Positions 1-9,160 are shown, counted from the first letter of the stretch. The stretch is 64,000 bases of DNA from Stenotrophomonas rhizophila (GCF_000661955.1 NZ_CP007597.1:558001-622000); one strand, 5' to 3'. A program made the numbers and translations. The notes: generated by a model from the letters alone, not told the origin.

Positions 1-2579
1 TGTCGCCTGGCCTCGCCGCGCCAGACCTCTGCGGCGCACCACGCGGACTCCCCCGCCAGCACCCTGGCCATCAGCGACGGTGCCACCCAGTCGACACTGA
101 AGGTGGCAAGCATTTCCTGCCTTGGCACCTCGAAGCCGGGCAGCAGCTCGCGCACCTTGCGTCTATGCTCTGCAGCATCCTCGAACAACAGTCGCCACCC
201 ATCGTGGTACCACTCAGGGAAGCGCAGCCAGCCCCCTAGTCCGCGTCGCGTTGCTTCCTTGCGCATCAGCTCGATCCATTCACCGGCTAATTCCTTCTGG
301 CCGGACCATAATGCGACCGGACATGCTCCAAATAGTGCCGCGCACAATGAAAGGGAATGCTTACTCTGTCGCGCACGTTCCACCATGCCGATTGCAGTTT
401 CTAGGGCTTGAGCGAGGTCTCCCTGCAACCATTGGGTCCGCGACAGCATTGCATTCGCGGCGACAATCGGATCCACGCCCACCATGTTCGTCGGTGTGCG
501 CGGCGCGTGCTCGCCTATTAGCAATGAGGCGTGGGAATGTGCCGAAGAAATCGCCAGCCGCCCAGAGAAGTGATTGGCCATCGCGCACGTGCGATGCGCA
601 AGGTTCAATGCCGCAGCATCCCCCCAAGGCATAATTACTTGCATCAGTTCATCCGCATGCCGGAGCGCGAGTGGGTATTCGCCGCGGAACATTTCGTAGG
701 TACACCGGCCCCACAGCGCCTGCAACTGGAACACAGGGGCCTCGGCCTGGCGTGCCGCCGAAATCGCCTTGAGCCAAAGCCCATCCAGCGATGGGCTGAG
801 TGCATCGGTATGGAGCATTGCGACCAGCAGCGCGGTCGAGAGGGAGGCGGTGGCCATGGCGTCATCAGCGCGCCGTGACTCCATGGCGGCCAGGGTCGCG
901 GCGACGCCATCGCGGTATTCAGCGAGCAGCGAAGCATGAAACCAGAGGGGCGAAGACGCAGCCACCAGTGCGGCCGCCACTTGCAGGTCGCCTGAATCGG
1001 CTAGGCTGTTGCGCAAGGCGAATCGGACATCGTCGAGCCTGTGCACGTGACGTTCGCCCCACTGCGCCTCCTCGATCAGCGGAAGTTCAGCCGTCGCTGC
1101 ACGCATGGCATCAAGCATATGGGCGGCATGACGTTGCAGGAGCATGGGCTCTTCGCCGACGCGGGTAGCATGGGACGCCGCATAGGCCCGAGTAGTGTCC
1201 AGCAGCCGATACGGCGCCACCTGAGAGCTGGGATCGAACATCACCAGCGATTTGTCGACGAGCGATGAGAGCGCATCCAGTGCGTCGTCAGGTTCGATCT
1301 TTCCCATGCAGATCGCTAGCGCCGCCTCCATATCGAAGCGCCCCCGGAACGCCGACAAGGCGCGCAGCAGCTGCGCCTCCTTTTCATCAAGTAGCGCCAT
1401 GCTCCAGTCCAGTGCAGCAGCAAGACTCCGCTGGCGATCAAACGCACCGCGACGCCCTATCGAGAGCAACCGAGCGTGGTCCTGGAGGCGCAATGCCAGA
1501 TCCCGCGCAGGCTGCTTCCCCAATTGTGCCGCAACCAGCTCTATGGCCAGTGGTACGCCCTGCAGTTGACGTGTGATGGCAGCCAGCGCTTCGGTATCGC
1601 CTTCGTTGAAGTCTGCTGCACCTGCAGCCTTGGCACGGGCCAACAAAAGTTCAGCAGCTGGCGACCGGGAAAGCTGCTCCAACGAGGTCGACCTGCCAGC
1701 CGGCAGATCTAGCCCCAGAAGTCTGATGAGCCGTTCACCGGGCAACTGCAGGGATTCGCGGCTGGTAGCCAGCACGCGCAATCCGGGAAGCCTGGACAGC
1801 AACCGATCAACCGTTGCCGCCAGCGGGCCCAGGACATGCTCACAGTTATCCGCCACCAACAGCACCGGCCGGCCCACGAGGTTGCTGTGGATTGCATCAA
1901 TGGCATCGGACGCACCCGCAGGCACTCCAAGTGCCCGTGCAACTGCGTCCGGAACGTGTTCTGGTGACACCAGTGGAGAAAAGTCCGCGAACGCAGCTGG
2001 AATTCCCAACTCGGCCTGCAGCCGGACGGCCACACACACCGCAATGCTGGTTTTGCCTATTCCGCCCGGGCCGACGATGGTCACCAGACGGTTTACCTGC
2101 ATCAGTGAGGCGACCTCATCCACTGTAGCCTGCCGGCCCACCAGTGTAGTCAGCCTTGACGGCAGTAAGGTAAGTGCTGGGTGGTTGGCGGTTTGACTGG
2201 TGACACTCGTACTGCTTCTCCTGCTGGTCAGCTGGCCGTTGAAACGGTAGCCGCGCAGCGGTACGTTGCTTATCCACTCTAGGCATCCGTCGCTCGGCAG
2301 TGGCGCGCCGAGCGCCTTGCGTATCAGCGAGATATGGACGCGGACGCTTGCGTCCTCGACCACGACGCCCGCCCAGACGGCTGAGAGCAGGTGGCGGTTG
2401 CCCACGAACTCCCCGGCGTGCTTCACCAGCAGCATGAGCAGTTCAAAGGATCGCGGACCGATCCTTACCGGGCTTCCGCGCACTTCTATCCGACGCTGCA
2501 ATTCAGAGATCACAAGCGAACCAAACTGCCAAGCATCACCACCAGCCTGCGGCGGGTGATCGCAAGGCTGGCCTGCCAT
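1..2579 (-). CDS. Winged-helix DNA-binding / NB-ARC-type ATPase transcriptional regulator (3' end beyond the window)
   Basis: I read this frame on the minus strand from ATG at 2579; it stays open to base 1, so at least 859 residues are present and the C-terminus is missing. Residues about 15-110 form an OmpR-type winged helix of the Trans_reg_C kind (RSFELLMLLVKHAGEFV, then a wing ending LRGYRF). A P-loop NTPase follows, with Walker A GPGGIGKT at residues 170-177 and a Walker B-like LLVADNCEHV near residue 240. Beyond about residue 400 the sequence is a helical, TPR-like array. This is the layout of the 'predicted ATPase' winged-helix regulators (COG3903-like, related to SARP and STAND proteins). 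Its ligand and targets cannot be read from the sequence. It lies next to two TetR-type genes at the start of an accessory-looking region. Confidence 0.85.
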   Translation of the reverse strand, partial: MAGQPCDHPPQAGGDAWQFGSLVISELQRRIEVRGSPVRIGPRSFELLMLLVKHAGEFVGNRHLLSAVWAGVVVEDASVRVHISLIRKALGAPLPSDGCLEWISNVPLRGYRFNGQLTSRRSSTSVTSQTANHPALTLLPSRLTTLVGRQATVDEVASLMQVNRLVTIVGPGGIGKTSIAVCVAVRLQAELGIPAAFADFSPLVSPEHVPDAVARALGVPAGASDAIDAIHSNLVGRPVLLVADNCEHVLGPLAATVDRLLSRLPGLRVLATSRESLQLPGERLIRLLGLDLPAGRSTSLEQLSRSPAAELLLARAKAAGAADFNEGDTEALAAITRQLQGVPLAIELVAAQLGKQPARDLALRLQDHARLLSIGRRGAFDRQRSLAAALDWSMALLDEKEAQLLRALSAFRGRFDMEAALAICMGKIEPDDALDALSSLVDKSLVMFDPSSQVAPYRLLDTTRAYAASHATRVGEEPMLLQRHAAHMLDAMRAATAELPLIEEAQWGERHVHRLDDVRFALRNSLADSGDLQVAAALVAASSPLWFHASLLAEYRDGVAATLAAMESRRADDAMATASLSTALLVAMLHTDALSPSLDGLWLKAISAARQAEAPVFQLQALWGRCTYEMFRGEYPLALRHADELMQVIMPWGDAAALNLAHRTCAMANHFSGRLAISSAHSHASLLIGEHAPRTPTNMVGVDPIVAANAMLSRTQWLQGDLAQALETAIGMVERARQSKHSLSLCAALFGACPVALWSGQKELAGEWIELMRKEATRRGLGGWLRFPEWYHDGWRLLFEDAAEHRRKVRELLPGFEVPRQEMLATFSVDWVAPSLMARVLAGESAWCAAEVWRGEARR

Positions 2580-2693
2580 GTTGGTCTCCACGCACCCTCC
2601 CATCGCGATTGGGCTAGACCTGGCAAGAGTACACCCGTAGGGAGGTTGGCCTTTGGGTGTGCTGTCGATGCTGCAGCTGATCGATCGGCCTGC

Positions 2694-3668
2694 CTACCCA
2701 GGCAGATCCATGGCCCCAGGGCCCCACCCATTCATGAATACCCTAACGACCGAATCTACGTGCGTAGCAATCCGCTCAGGAGAGACTGCCGAAGAATCCC
2801 CGAACAATGCCTCGAGGTACAGGTCGCCGCAAAGCATCGAAACAAATGAACGCGCTGCCTGGCTTGCAGAGCCATCGGCCAGCCCCCCTGCATTGATTGC
2901 GCCTAAGAAAATCCCCGCAAACGCCGCCGTGACGCGCCCTGGACCCTGCCGCCAGAACACATGCGCGGCCGCAGGGAAGTGTGGCGCCTCCACGATGAAC
3001 GCCCTGCACAGACTGATCATGGAAGGATGCACTAGGTAGCCCATTAGATCCCTGCCTGCACGCTTCAGGGACTCTTCGAGCGATTCGCCCTGCATCCTAT
3101 GCATGCCGGTTAAGGCCGCGCGCATCTCCTCCTGGGCGAGCTGGCGGGTGTATCCCGCCAGGAACTCGGGCAACTCCACCCGCGAAGTTCCGGGCTCCGC
3201 GGCCAGACGAACCCGAAGGCCATTCGGTGTCCAGGTCCGGTAGCCCCGCCCGAGCAGGAAGGCGACCAGTACGCTGCAATTGGCCCAGCCACGCATCTGG
3301 CTTGCATTCCCGGGAACGTGCTCGGTAGCGCACATGATGGCGCCGGCCGCACCCCAGCGCAGGTACCTCATCGCCTGATCGAGGGTGAGGACCCGGATCA
3401 TCATCCGCGTCCACCATGGCTCAACGATCAACCATTCACCGCCCCCGAGCGGGCGCATTGCATATACATGCTTGTACCTTGCATGCGCAAAGCTATGCCA
3501 CCATTGCTTGCGCAACCCAGGCACGAAGCACACGAACCACTCCACTGCAGGGGAAGAAATCGGGGCACCGTCCTGGTCTACGTTGATTCCCAACGCCGGC
3601 GCGGAGTATTGGCCGCCCCGCGTTGCCAATGCACTGCGGCGCTGCGGCCTAGGCGGCAGCATATGCAT
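2694..3668 (-). CDS. Chimeric protein: unrecognised N-terminal domain fused to an AefR-like TetR C-terminal domain, no HTH
   Basis: The protein has 324 residues from ATG 3668; a second ATG lies at 3662. The first ~165 residues are rich in tryptophan and aromatic residues (VEWFVCFVPGLRKQWWHSF, then EPWWTRMM) and match no family I can name. From about residue 180 the sequence looks like the ligand-binding half of AefR/TetR_C_7 regulators: paired helices with a conserved 'YLVHPSMISLCRAFIVEA...FP' core and a hydrophobic 'FLGAINAGGL' segment. The TetR helix-turn-helix that should precede it is absent. The frame stays open upstream to 4034, but that part lies inside the next gene and I leave it out. 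The start overlaps the stop of the upstream TetR gene by 20 bases, which suggests translational coupling. It could be a decoy partner of that regulator, or the product of a recombination. Confidence 0.65.
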   Translation of the reverse strand: MHMLPPRPQRRSALATRGGQYSAPALGINVDQDGAPISSPAVEWFVCFVPGLRKQWWHSFAHARYKHVYAMRPLGGGEWLIVEPWWTRMMIRVLTLDQAMRYLRWGAAGAIMCATEHVPGNASQMRGWANCSVLVAFLLGRGYRTWTPNGLRVRLAAEPGTSRVELPEFLAGYTRQLAQEEMRAALTGMHRMQGESLEESLKRAGRDLMGYLVHPSMISLCRAFIVEAPHFPAAAHVFWRQGPGRVTAAFAGIFLGAINAGGLADGSASQAARSFVSMLCGDLYLEALFGDSSAVSPERIATHVDSVVRVFMNGWGPGAMDLPG

Positions 3669-4296
3669 GCGGCGCCTCCTGACAGACTCCTGCACAGAAC
3701 AGATCGACAATCCTGCGAATGTCGACCCGGTCATCGTCGCTTCGCTCCGGGCAGGGCCAGCCCAGCATGTCAGCCACGTGCCACCCGCCGCGCAGCAGTG
3801 CAAGCAGGTGGCTGGCCATCTCCCGCTCATCCGTCGGCTCCACCACACCTGCATCTTGCGCCAACCGAAGGAAGCGTCCAAGCGCCTCGTTGACCGCCGC
3901 TGGTCCTGCCTGGAAGAACAGATTTCCCGATTCGCGGCTGCGCGCGCTCTCGCCGAGACCCAGGCGATAAAGCTGCGCCAATGCCCCTCCCGTGTTAGCC
4001 GCGACAAAGCGACTTGCGAATTCTCGCAGCACAACCTTCATGTCAGCCGCTGTCGCACAAGCGCGCAGCGGTGCAACGAGGAAAGATGCGTAGTGCCCGG
4101 CAAGGGCAAGCACCATCCCGCCCTCGCATCCAAAAGCAGCAGATATCTCTTTTCGTGAGATCCCGACCGCTTCGGCGACGCTGCCGGGGTCGCTGAGTGA
4201 TGCGTCACCTGTCTGCAGCGCTTCTGTCAGCCGTTCCAGAATAGCTTTCTGGTAGCCCGAGATAGCTACCGCCGGCGATGGAGATGGCTTGTACAT
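3649..4296 (-). CDS. TetR/AcrR-family transcriptional regulator (AefR-like)
   Basis: The protein has 215 residues if it starts at ATG 4296, which I prefer because AGGAA lies about 8 bases upstream; a GTG at 4320 would add eight residues. The N-terminus holds a short TetR-type helix-turn-helix (SVAEAVGISRKEISAAFG) followed by a linker helix. The rest is a helical ligand-binding and dimerisation domain with the AefR-like pattern 'ESARSRESGNLFFQAG'. The protein probably represses the divergent HlyD/DUF2955/phospholipase operon that starts at 4577, and a dyad lies between the two genes at 4396-4426. The HTH is weaker than in typical TetR proteins, so DNA binding is inferred from family resemblance. 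Its 3' end overlaps the chimeric AefR-like gene. Confidence 0.75.
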   Translation of the reverse strand: MYKPSPSPAVAISGYQKAILERLTEALQTGDASLSDPGSVAEAVGISRKEISAAFGCEGGMVLALAGHYASFLVAPLRACATAADMKVVLREFASRFVAANTGGALAQLYRLGLGESARSRESGNLFFQAGPAAVNEALGRFLRLAQDAGVVEPTDEREMASHLLALLRGGWHVADMLGWPCPERSDDDRVDIRRIVDLFCAGVCQEAPHAYAAA

Positions 4297-4395
4297 GGTT
4301 GAGTTCCTGTTGAATGGCACGGGCCACGTGGGTCATCACCGTGGCTTCCTATACGACGAATGCTATATATCCGCCGGCGCATCCACTAGGTGCTT

Positions 4396-4426
4396 ATTCC
4401 TCAGTACGTTGTTTCATCGTAGGAAT
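4396..4426. promoter_or_regulatory. Imperfect dyad between the divergent TetR gene and the HlyD operon
   Basis: ATTCC at 4396-4400 faces GGAAT at 4422-4426, and inside these TACG at 4405-4408 faces CGTA at 4418-4421. The two pairs are not centred on the same point, so this is an imperfect dyad. The 280-bp divergent gap is where a TetR operator would be expected. No confident -10/-35 pair was assigned. Confidence 0.3.
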
Positions 4427-4576
4427 CACAACTGTGCCTGGAGGTGTGGATTGTTGCGTGCCGCTCAACAGGGCGCGTCCCTCTAGTGGCCTTATCCACG
4501 AAGGCCGGTGGCGCGAGACTACGCACATGTGCCTACGCACCTTACAAGGACGGCCTTTCAGCGCCGAGTCGATGTC

Positions 4577-5641
4577 ATGATGAACCCCGAGAAGCGTTTC
4601 CGTTTGTGGATGTCCACATGCCTGGCAGCCGCCGTGGCCGCCTTTGCCTACTTCTTGATCGCTGACATCCACATGCCTATATCGGCAGACGCACGCCTGA
4701 TCTATCGCGTCACCCAGGTTTCTCCCGAAGTTAATGGTCGGGTGGTCAGGGTCGCGGTCGCGAATAACCAGCGTGTGCAGCGGGGTGATCTGCTCTTCGA
4801 GATTGATCCGCTCGTATACCGCAATGCCGTTCAGAATGCGGAGCTACAGCTTGAGCAGGCCGTCCAGAGCAATGCGGAACTGGATGCCGCAATCGCAAGC
4901 GCGGCCTCGCAGGTCAATCGGGCCCAGGCGCAGTACCAGGACGCCGAACGTGAGCACGGCCGCTTCCGGCTTCTGTCCAAGGAGGGCTTTGTCTCACGCG
5001 CGGCCTTAGACAAGGCCGAAGCCCAAAGCGTGACCGCAAGCGCCGAGCTGGAGGCCGCACGGGCCGCCCTGCAGGCCGCAAAGGTTCGTCGCGGTAGCGC
5101 CGGGGAGCAGAGCCTGCGGTTGCGGCTTGCCCACAACGCCTTGGCCAACAGTCGTATCGACCTGACCCGCTCAAAAGTGACCGCGCTCGAACCGGGTGTC
5201 GTCAGCAACCTCCAACTGGAGGCTGGCACCTACGCGCAGGCCGGTGTGCCCAGGTTGGCATTGGTCAGCACCTCCCCACAGCTCCATGCGGATTTCCGTG
5301 AAAAGTCCCTGCGAGGGGTTGCCGCAGGCACTTTGGCGGAGGTTGCGTTTGACGCATTACCGGGCTTGGTATTCAAGTCCGAGGTTACGTCGCTGGAGCC
5401 AGGCATCGCCGACGGCCACATCGTTGCAGATGGCCGCCTTGCCAGTCCTGACCATAGTGATCGCTGGCTGCGTGATGCTGAGCGGGTCCGTGTCAACCTC
5501 AGGTTGCTCCAATCTCCCCCTGTCCAGCTGATGTCGGGCGCCCGTGCAACCGTCCAGCTTCATACCGGGACTGGAGGCGTGAGGCTATGGCTTGGCCACG
5601 CCCAGATTCAGTTCGTCAGCTACCTGCACTATGTCTACTGA
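4577..5641 (+). CDS. HlyD/EmrA-family membrane fusion protein (efflux periplasmic adaptor)
   Basis: The protein has 354 residues starting MMNPEK at ATG 4577; a second ATG follows at 4580. One membrane anchor spans residues ~11-31 (CLAAAVAAFAYFLI). It is followed by the first half of a biotinyl-lipoyl-like domain (VSPEVNGRVVRVAV, then RGDLLFEIDP), a long alanine/glutamate-rich coiled-coil hairpin (~85-205), the second lipoyl half (VTALEPGVVSNLQLEAGTY) and a beta-barrel domain. This order is diagnostic of HlyD/EmrA adaptors, which join an inner-membrane pump to an outer-membrane channel. The next gene starts inside this one: its ATG lies in the last 11 bases. Upstream, the TetR gene runs divergently. 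No outer-membrane channel gene is nearby. Confidence 0.9.
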   Translation: MMNPEKRFRLWMSTCLAAAVAAFAYFLIADIHMPISADARLIYRVTQVSPEVNGRVVRVAVANNQRVQRGDLLFEIDPLVYRNAVQNAELQLEQAVQSNAELDAAIASAASQVNRAQAQYQDAEREHGRFRLLSKEGFVSRAALDKAEAQSVTASAELEAARAALQAAKVRRGSAGEQSLRLRLAHNALANSRIDLTRSKVTALEPGVVSNLQLEAGTYAQAGVPRLALVSTSPQLHADFREKSLRGVAAGTLAEVAFDALPGLVFKSEVTSLEPGIADGHIVADGRLASPDHSDRWLRDAERVRVNLRLLQSPPVQLMSGARATVQLHTGTGGVRLWLGHAQIQFVSYLHYVY

Positions 5642-6683
5642 CGCGATGCCACCTGCTGCAGCCGGTGCCGTCGATGTGGCCGGATGGCGCCAAGCCTGCC
5701 GGATGACGGCGGCCAGCGCGGCCTGCCTCTTTCTAGCCAAGGTAATGGACTGGCCCTATGCCGCGTTCTTCGCGGTTTACCCAATCCTGCTGTTGGGATT
5801 GGTACCCGTCTGCAACCTTCGCATCTTTGCCCAGTTCGGCGTCTCCAGCCCGGTAGCGATCATGATGTCAGGCATGCTAGCCATACTAGGGAACGTCTCG
5901 CCCTACCTAGCCAGTCTGATCTTCGGGCTCTTTGCAGCAGGGTGTTTCACGCTGATGGCCAAAGGAACCTGGTTTCTCGTGGGCGCGCTGTCGCTTGTTT
6001 CCACCTCGATTCTCGTCCACCTGGCAAGCTACCCACAGATCGACGGCGACATGCTTAAGACGGCGCAGTTGTTGGCCACGTTCGTCGCGATCATTGCTTC
6101 GCTGCTTGTCCACGCCGCTTTTCCCGAGCGTAGGGCAGCACCTGCCCCCCCGACGCCGGCACCTGCCGAGCGGCCGCAGCGGATCGCGCTGGGAGCACTC
6201 TGCGCGACTGCGTCGTACATCGCGTTTCAGCTGCTCGACCTTCCCGATTCGCTGTCTGCCCAAGCTGCGACGGTACTCGTACTGTTCCCCATGACGCTCA
6301 GCGCAGGGCGCAGGGCGTCGTGGCAGCGCGCCCTAGGCACGCTTGCCGGCTCTGCCTGTGCCCTTGCATCGGAGCTGCTGCTGCACGCGCACCCTGGAAA
6401 CCTCCTGCTGCTGTTGAGCCTGTACGTTCCCGGCCTACTCTACTTCGGACTTATGCATGCGCGTGAACGCGCCGGACCGGCCGTTGGCTTGGCCGCGGCG
6501 ACTGCGCTTGCTGTATTGGCCGGCCAACTTACTCCCGACGGAGACATTATTGGAACGTCGCTGTATCGGTTCTCGTCGGTAGCGGTGGCGCTAGGCACCA
6601 CGCTACTTTTCATGTTTGTGGTGGACACTTGGCTGTCCGCACTCTTCCGAGCTGGGACCGCCGAAGAGCGCGGCCGTCGATGA
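5631..6683 (+). CDS. DUF2955 (FUSC-like) inner-membrane transport protein
   Basis: The protein has 350 residues starting MSTDAM at ATG 5631, overlapping the HlyD stop. It is very hydrophobic, with about ten predicted membrane segments in two similar halves of ~150 residues. The halves are separated by a proline/alanine-rich loop (APAPPTPAPAERP, near residue 178). The first half carries the aromatic-rich segment WPYAAFFAVYPILLLGLVP, typical of DUF2955 proteins, which resemble FUSC/AaeB-type transporters. Proteins of this kind are usually encoded beside an HlyD-type adaptor, as here, so it is probably the pump of a two-component aromatic-acid or xenobiotic exporter. The substrate is unknown. 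Its stop overlaps the start of the phospholipase-D gene as ATGA. Confidence 0.8.
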   Translation: MSTDAMPPAAAGAVDVAGWRQACRMTAASAACLFLAKVMDWPYAAFFAVYPILLLGLVPVCNLRIFAQFGVSSPVAIMMSGMLAILGNVSPYLASLIFGLFAAGCFTLMAKGTWFLVGALSLVSTSILVHLASYPQIDGDMLKTAQLLATFVAIIASLLVHAAFPERRAAPAPPTPAPAERPQRIALGALCATASYIAFQLLDLPDSLSAQAATVLVLFPMTLSAGRRASWQRALGTLAGSACALASELLLHAHPGNLLLLLSLYVPGLLYFGLMHARERAGPAVGLAAATALAVLAGQLTPDGDIIGTSLYRFSSVAVALGTTLLFMFVVDTWLSALFRAGTAEERGRR

Positions 6684-8242
6684 AGCGCATGTTGATCTGG
6701 ACTTCCGTGGTTTTGGCGGCAGCACTGGCTGTGATGCTCGGCGGTCTTCTGCTCATTGACGAGGTCGCACCGGCAGCGACCGGCATGCCCGGCTACGCGC
6801 TTCCAGTGCAGTCTGCCGACACAGCTATCGACCGCGATCTGGCGCCCTTGCTTGCGGCCCATCCAGGTGAGACTGGCGCAATCTTTCTGGCCGACGGACT
6901 GGATGCCTTTGCTGCGCGCGCGATAACCGCGCTGAACGCCGGCCGCAGCCTCGATCTGCAGTATTTCATCTGGCGCGACGACATCGCGGGCCGGCTGCTG
7001 GCGCGCAAGGCATACGATGCAGCGCAGCGCGGTGTCCGCGTGCGGATTCTGCTCGATGACATGAATGCCTCCGGGCTGGACCCATACCTGCTCGCCATGG
7101 ACGCACACCCGAACATAGAGCTCCGACTGTATAACCCGCTTCGCAATCGAAAAAGTGGTTGGCGTGCTCTGGAACTGGTGCGCCGCGCGATGACGATGAC
7201 TCATCGAATGCACAACAAGGCATGGATCGCGGACGGTCGCGTGGCGATCATCGGTGGTCGCAACATCGGCGAGCAGTACTTTAGTGCGGATTCCGAGATG
7301 AACTTCCGGGACCTTGACCTGCTACTGCTAGGACCGGCGGTATCGCAGGCGAGCTTGATCTTCGACGACTACTGGAACAGCTCCGCAGCGATTCCGGTCG
7401 GTACGCTCGGCAGTCGTGGACCGGAGGCCGTGCGTACGCTGCTCGAAGGGGTGTATCGCGATGCCGGAAGTGCGGGCGCAATGCGCTATCTCGCGCGCGT
7501 GGCAGATTCCCATCTGATGAGTGCGCTCCATGACAGAGGCCTGCAGCCTCATTGGAGCCCCAGCATCCAAGTCGTCGCCGACCCGCCGCTGAAGCTGTCG
7601 GGCGACAACCACGCCCAGTGGCTGGTGGCGCGGCTTGCGCCGATGATCTCCGGCGCTGGCAGCGAAGTGATGGTGATCTCGCCCTACTTTGTGCCTGGCG
7701 AGGACGGCACCACGCTTCTCGCCGCCGTGGGTAGCCGTGGCGCGCAAGTCAGCGTAGTTACCAACTCACTTGCGGCGAACGATGTCTCTGCAGTGCACAG
7801 CGGCTATGCAGTCTACCGTAAACGTCTCCTGCAACTCGGCGTTCACCTTTACGAGCTGCGTGGCGAGGCTCAGGCGCATGCGCAGGCGGCACCGGCGTAC
7901 TTCGGCAAGCGAGCCAGCCTGCACACAAAGGCTTTTGTCTTGGACGGGACCCGTGGTTTCGTTGGGTCCTTCAACATCGACCCCCGGTCGAAGAACCTGA
8001 ATACGGAGATGGGGGTACTGTTCGATGACCCCGACATGGGTCGTGCGCTTCGCACCGAATTCCTTCGCTTGGCCACGCCCGACCTTAGCTACCAGCTGTC
8101 GTGCAGCCGGAATGGCGACTTACGTTGGCGCGACGGAACACGACAACCGGCCGTCATGCTGGAACAGGAGCCTGATGCCGGACCATGGCGCCGTGCGCTG
8201 GCGCGCGTGGCCGGCTGGTTGCCGATCGAGTCGCAACTATGA
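6680..8242 (+). CDS. Membrane-anchored phospholipase D-family protein (ClsC-like cardiolipin synthase)
   Basis: The protein has 520 residues starting MKRMLIW at ATG 6680, in an ATGA overlap with the DUF2955 gene. An N-terminal membrane segment (residues ~5-25) precedes two HKD catalytic motifs. The first is HNKAWIADGR followed by GGRNIGEQYF; the second is HTKAFVLDGT followed by GSFNIDPRS. Both have the histidine, lysine and aspartate of the phospholipase D superfamily. The spacing, the 'LQYFIWRDD' block and the closing 'NLNTEMGVLFDD' fit ClsC-like enzymes, which make cardiolipin from two phospholipids at the inner membrane. Tight coupling to an efflux pair suggests a role in changing membrane lipids during the same stress, though that is inference. 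It could also be another PLD-type transphosphatidylase. Confidence 0.85.
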   Translation: MKRMLIWTSVVLAAALAVMLGGLLLIDEVAPAATGMPGYALPVQSADTAIDRDLAPLLAAHPGETGAIFLADGLDAFAARAITALNAGRSLDLQYFIWRDDIAGRLLARKAYDAAQRGVRVRILLDDMNASGLDPYLLAMDAHPNIELRLYNPLRNRKSGWRALELVRRAMTMTHRMHNKAWIADGRVAIIGGRNIGEQYFSADSEMNFRDLDLLLLGPAVSQASLIFDDYWNSSAAIPVGTLGSRGPEAVRTLLEGVYRDAGSAGAMRYLARVADSHLMSALHDRGLQPHWSPSIQVVADPPLKLSGDNHAQWLVARLAPMISGAGSEVMVISPYFVPGEDGTTLLAAVGSRGAQVSVVTNSLAANDVSAVHSGYAVYRKRLLQLGVHLYELRGEAQAHAQAAPAYFGKRASLHTKAFVLDGTRGFVGSFNIDPRSKNLNTEMGVLFDDPDMGRALRTEFLRLATPDLSYQLSCSRNGDLRWRDGTRQPAVMLEQEPDAGPWRRALARVAGWLPIESQL

Positions 8243-8383
8243 CTGCGATGCAGTCGATCGAAGGCCTTGACTCATGGCTTGCTTGGGCCGCACGCGCCGG
8301 AGCGGCGCACCATAGCTCGCTGCAATCTTGGTTACGCTGCGCCACGGCGGCCTACCGTACGCTTAACGCGTGCACGGAGGGCC

Positions 8384-8725
8384 GTGATTCCGGAAAAGGA
8401 GCGTGCATTGGTGGAGGCGGCCGCGAAGAAGGGCGATCTCGAATCCGTGAGGCGATTGATCGCGCACTATGAGGCGCTCTCGGGAAGCGACGAACTTGCC
8501 GAGAAGTGGAAGGCCACCGCTCGCGAGCTTGGTGATTCGAACGAGCTGTACTTCTACGCATCAAGTACTGTCTTGGCGGCAAGGCGGGAGAGCGATGCAG
8601 CGAAGCGACATGCAATGCTGCTTGATGCCTTGGAGGCGGCCAAGCGATCCGATGCAAGTAAAGCCAATGCAGCTGCACAGCAGCTCATTCGTGAGGTAAG
8701 GCGGCAAATGGAGGTCGAGCCGTAG
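8384..8725 (+). CDS. Small helical hypothetical protein
   Basis: The protein has 113 residues from GTG 8384. A better ribosome-binding site, AAGGAG at 8396-8401, would instead favour TTG 8408 or GTG 8411, giving about 104 residues. The protein is nearly all alpha-helical and charged, with blocks such as EAAAKKGDLESVRRLIAHYE and DALEAAKRSD that resemble TPR- or Sel1-like helices. It has no signal peptide and no membrane segment. It lies about 140 bases after the phospholipase gene on the same strand and could be part of that transcript. I do not recognise the family. Confidence 0.55.
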   Translation: MIPEKERALVEAAAKKGDLESVRRLIAHYEALSGSDELAEKWKATARELGDSNELYFYASSTVLAARRESDAAKRHAMLLDALEAAKRSDASKANAAAQQLIREVRRQMEVEP

Positions 8726-8917
8726 GTCCGCAATTGTCCGGCCGCGGCATGCAGAGTCTGCTGGTCAAAGGAGCGGTCGCGAGGCCTGACACATAGGAGT
8801 GAGCTGTGATGGAAGCACAGGTGGAGCGTGGCGTTGGCGCTGTCCAGGGTCGAAGCGTCGGCGATGCCACGCGTTCTTCCATTCTGCAACGCGTTGCGAT
8901 CTGACTCTTCGTGTTAC

Positions 8918-9160
8918 TGGCGCTTTGCCGGCATCCCCGCCACAGTAGTGAGCGGCAGCGTCGGCGAGCTCCTGGTGCTGGTGCCCGCCGGTGCCGTCAC
9001 GGGCCCGATATCGGTAACGGTCGGTAGCCAAAGCGTGGCCAGCAGCACCGATTTCGTCGTCGACCAGAATGCGCAGCAACCCCGTATCGATGCGATTGCG
9101 CCGGACGTGGTCAATGCGGGTGCCACGGTTACGGTCACCGGTGGCTCGCTGTATCCGATT
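8918..9160 (+). pseudogene. Remnant of an IPT/TIG immunoglobulin-like domain protein
   Basis: One open frame here reads as a TIG domain end followed by the beginning of a second: GIPATVVSGSVGELLVLVPA, then GPISVTV, then DFVVDQ, then IDAIAPDVVNAGATVTVTG. This is the repeat pattern of large surface or Rhs-type proteins. The frame lacks a convincing start, a signal peptide and any further domain. It runs into non-homologous sequence after SLYP, at about 9157. I read it as a leftover piece of a much larger deleted gene. The flanks (8726-8917 and 9161-9289) show nothing else recognisable. Confidence 0.6.

Noticed and set aside
3669..4034. N-terminal extension of the AefR-like chimera to 446 residues
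   Set aside because: The added part overlaps the complete TetR gene in another frame and looks like shadow sequence.
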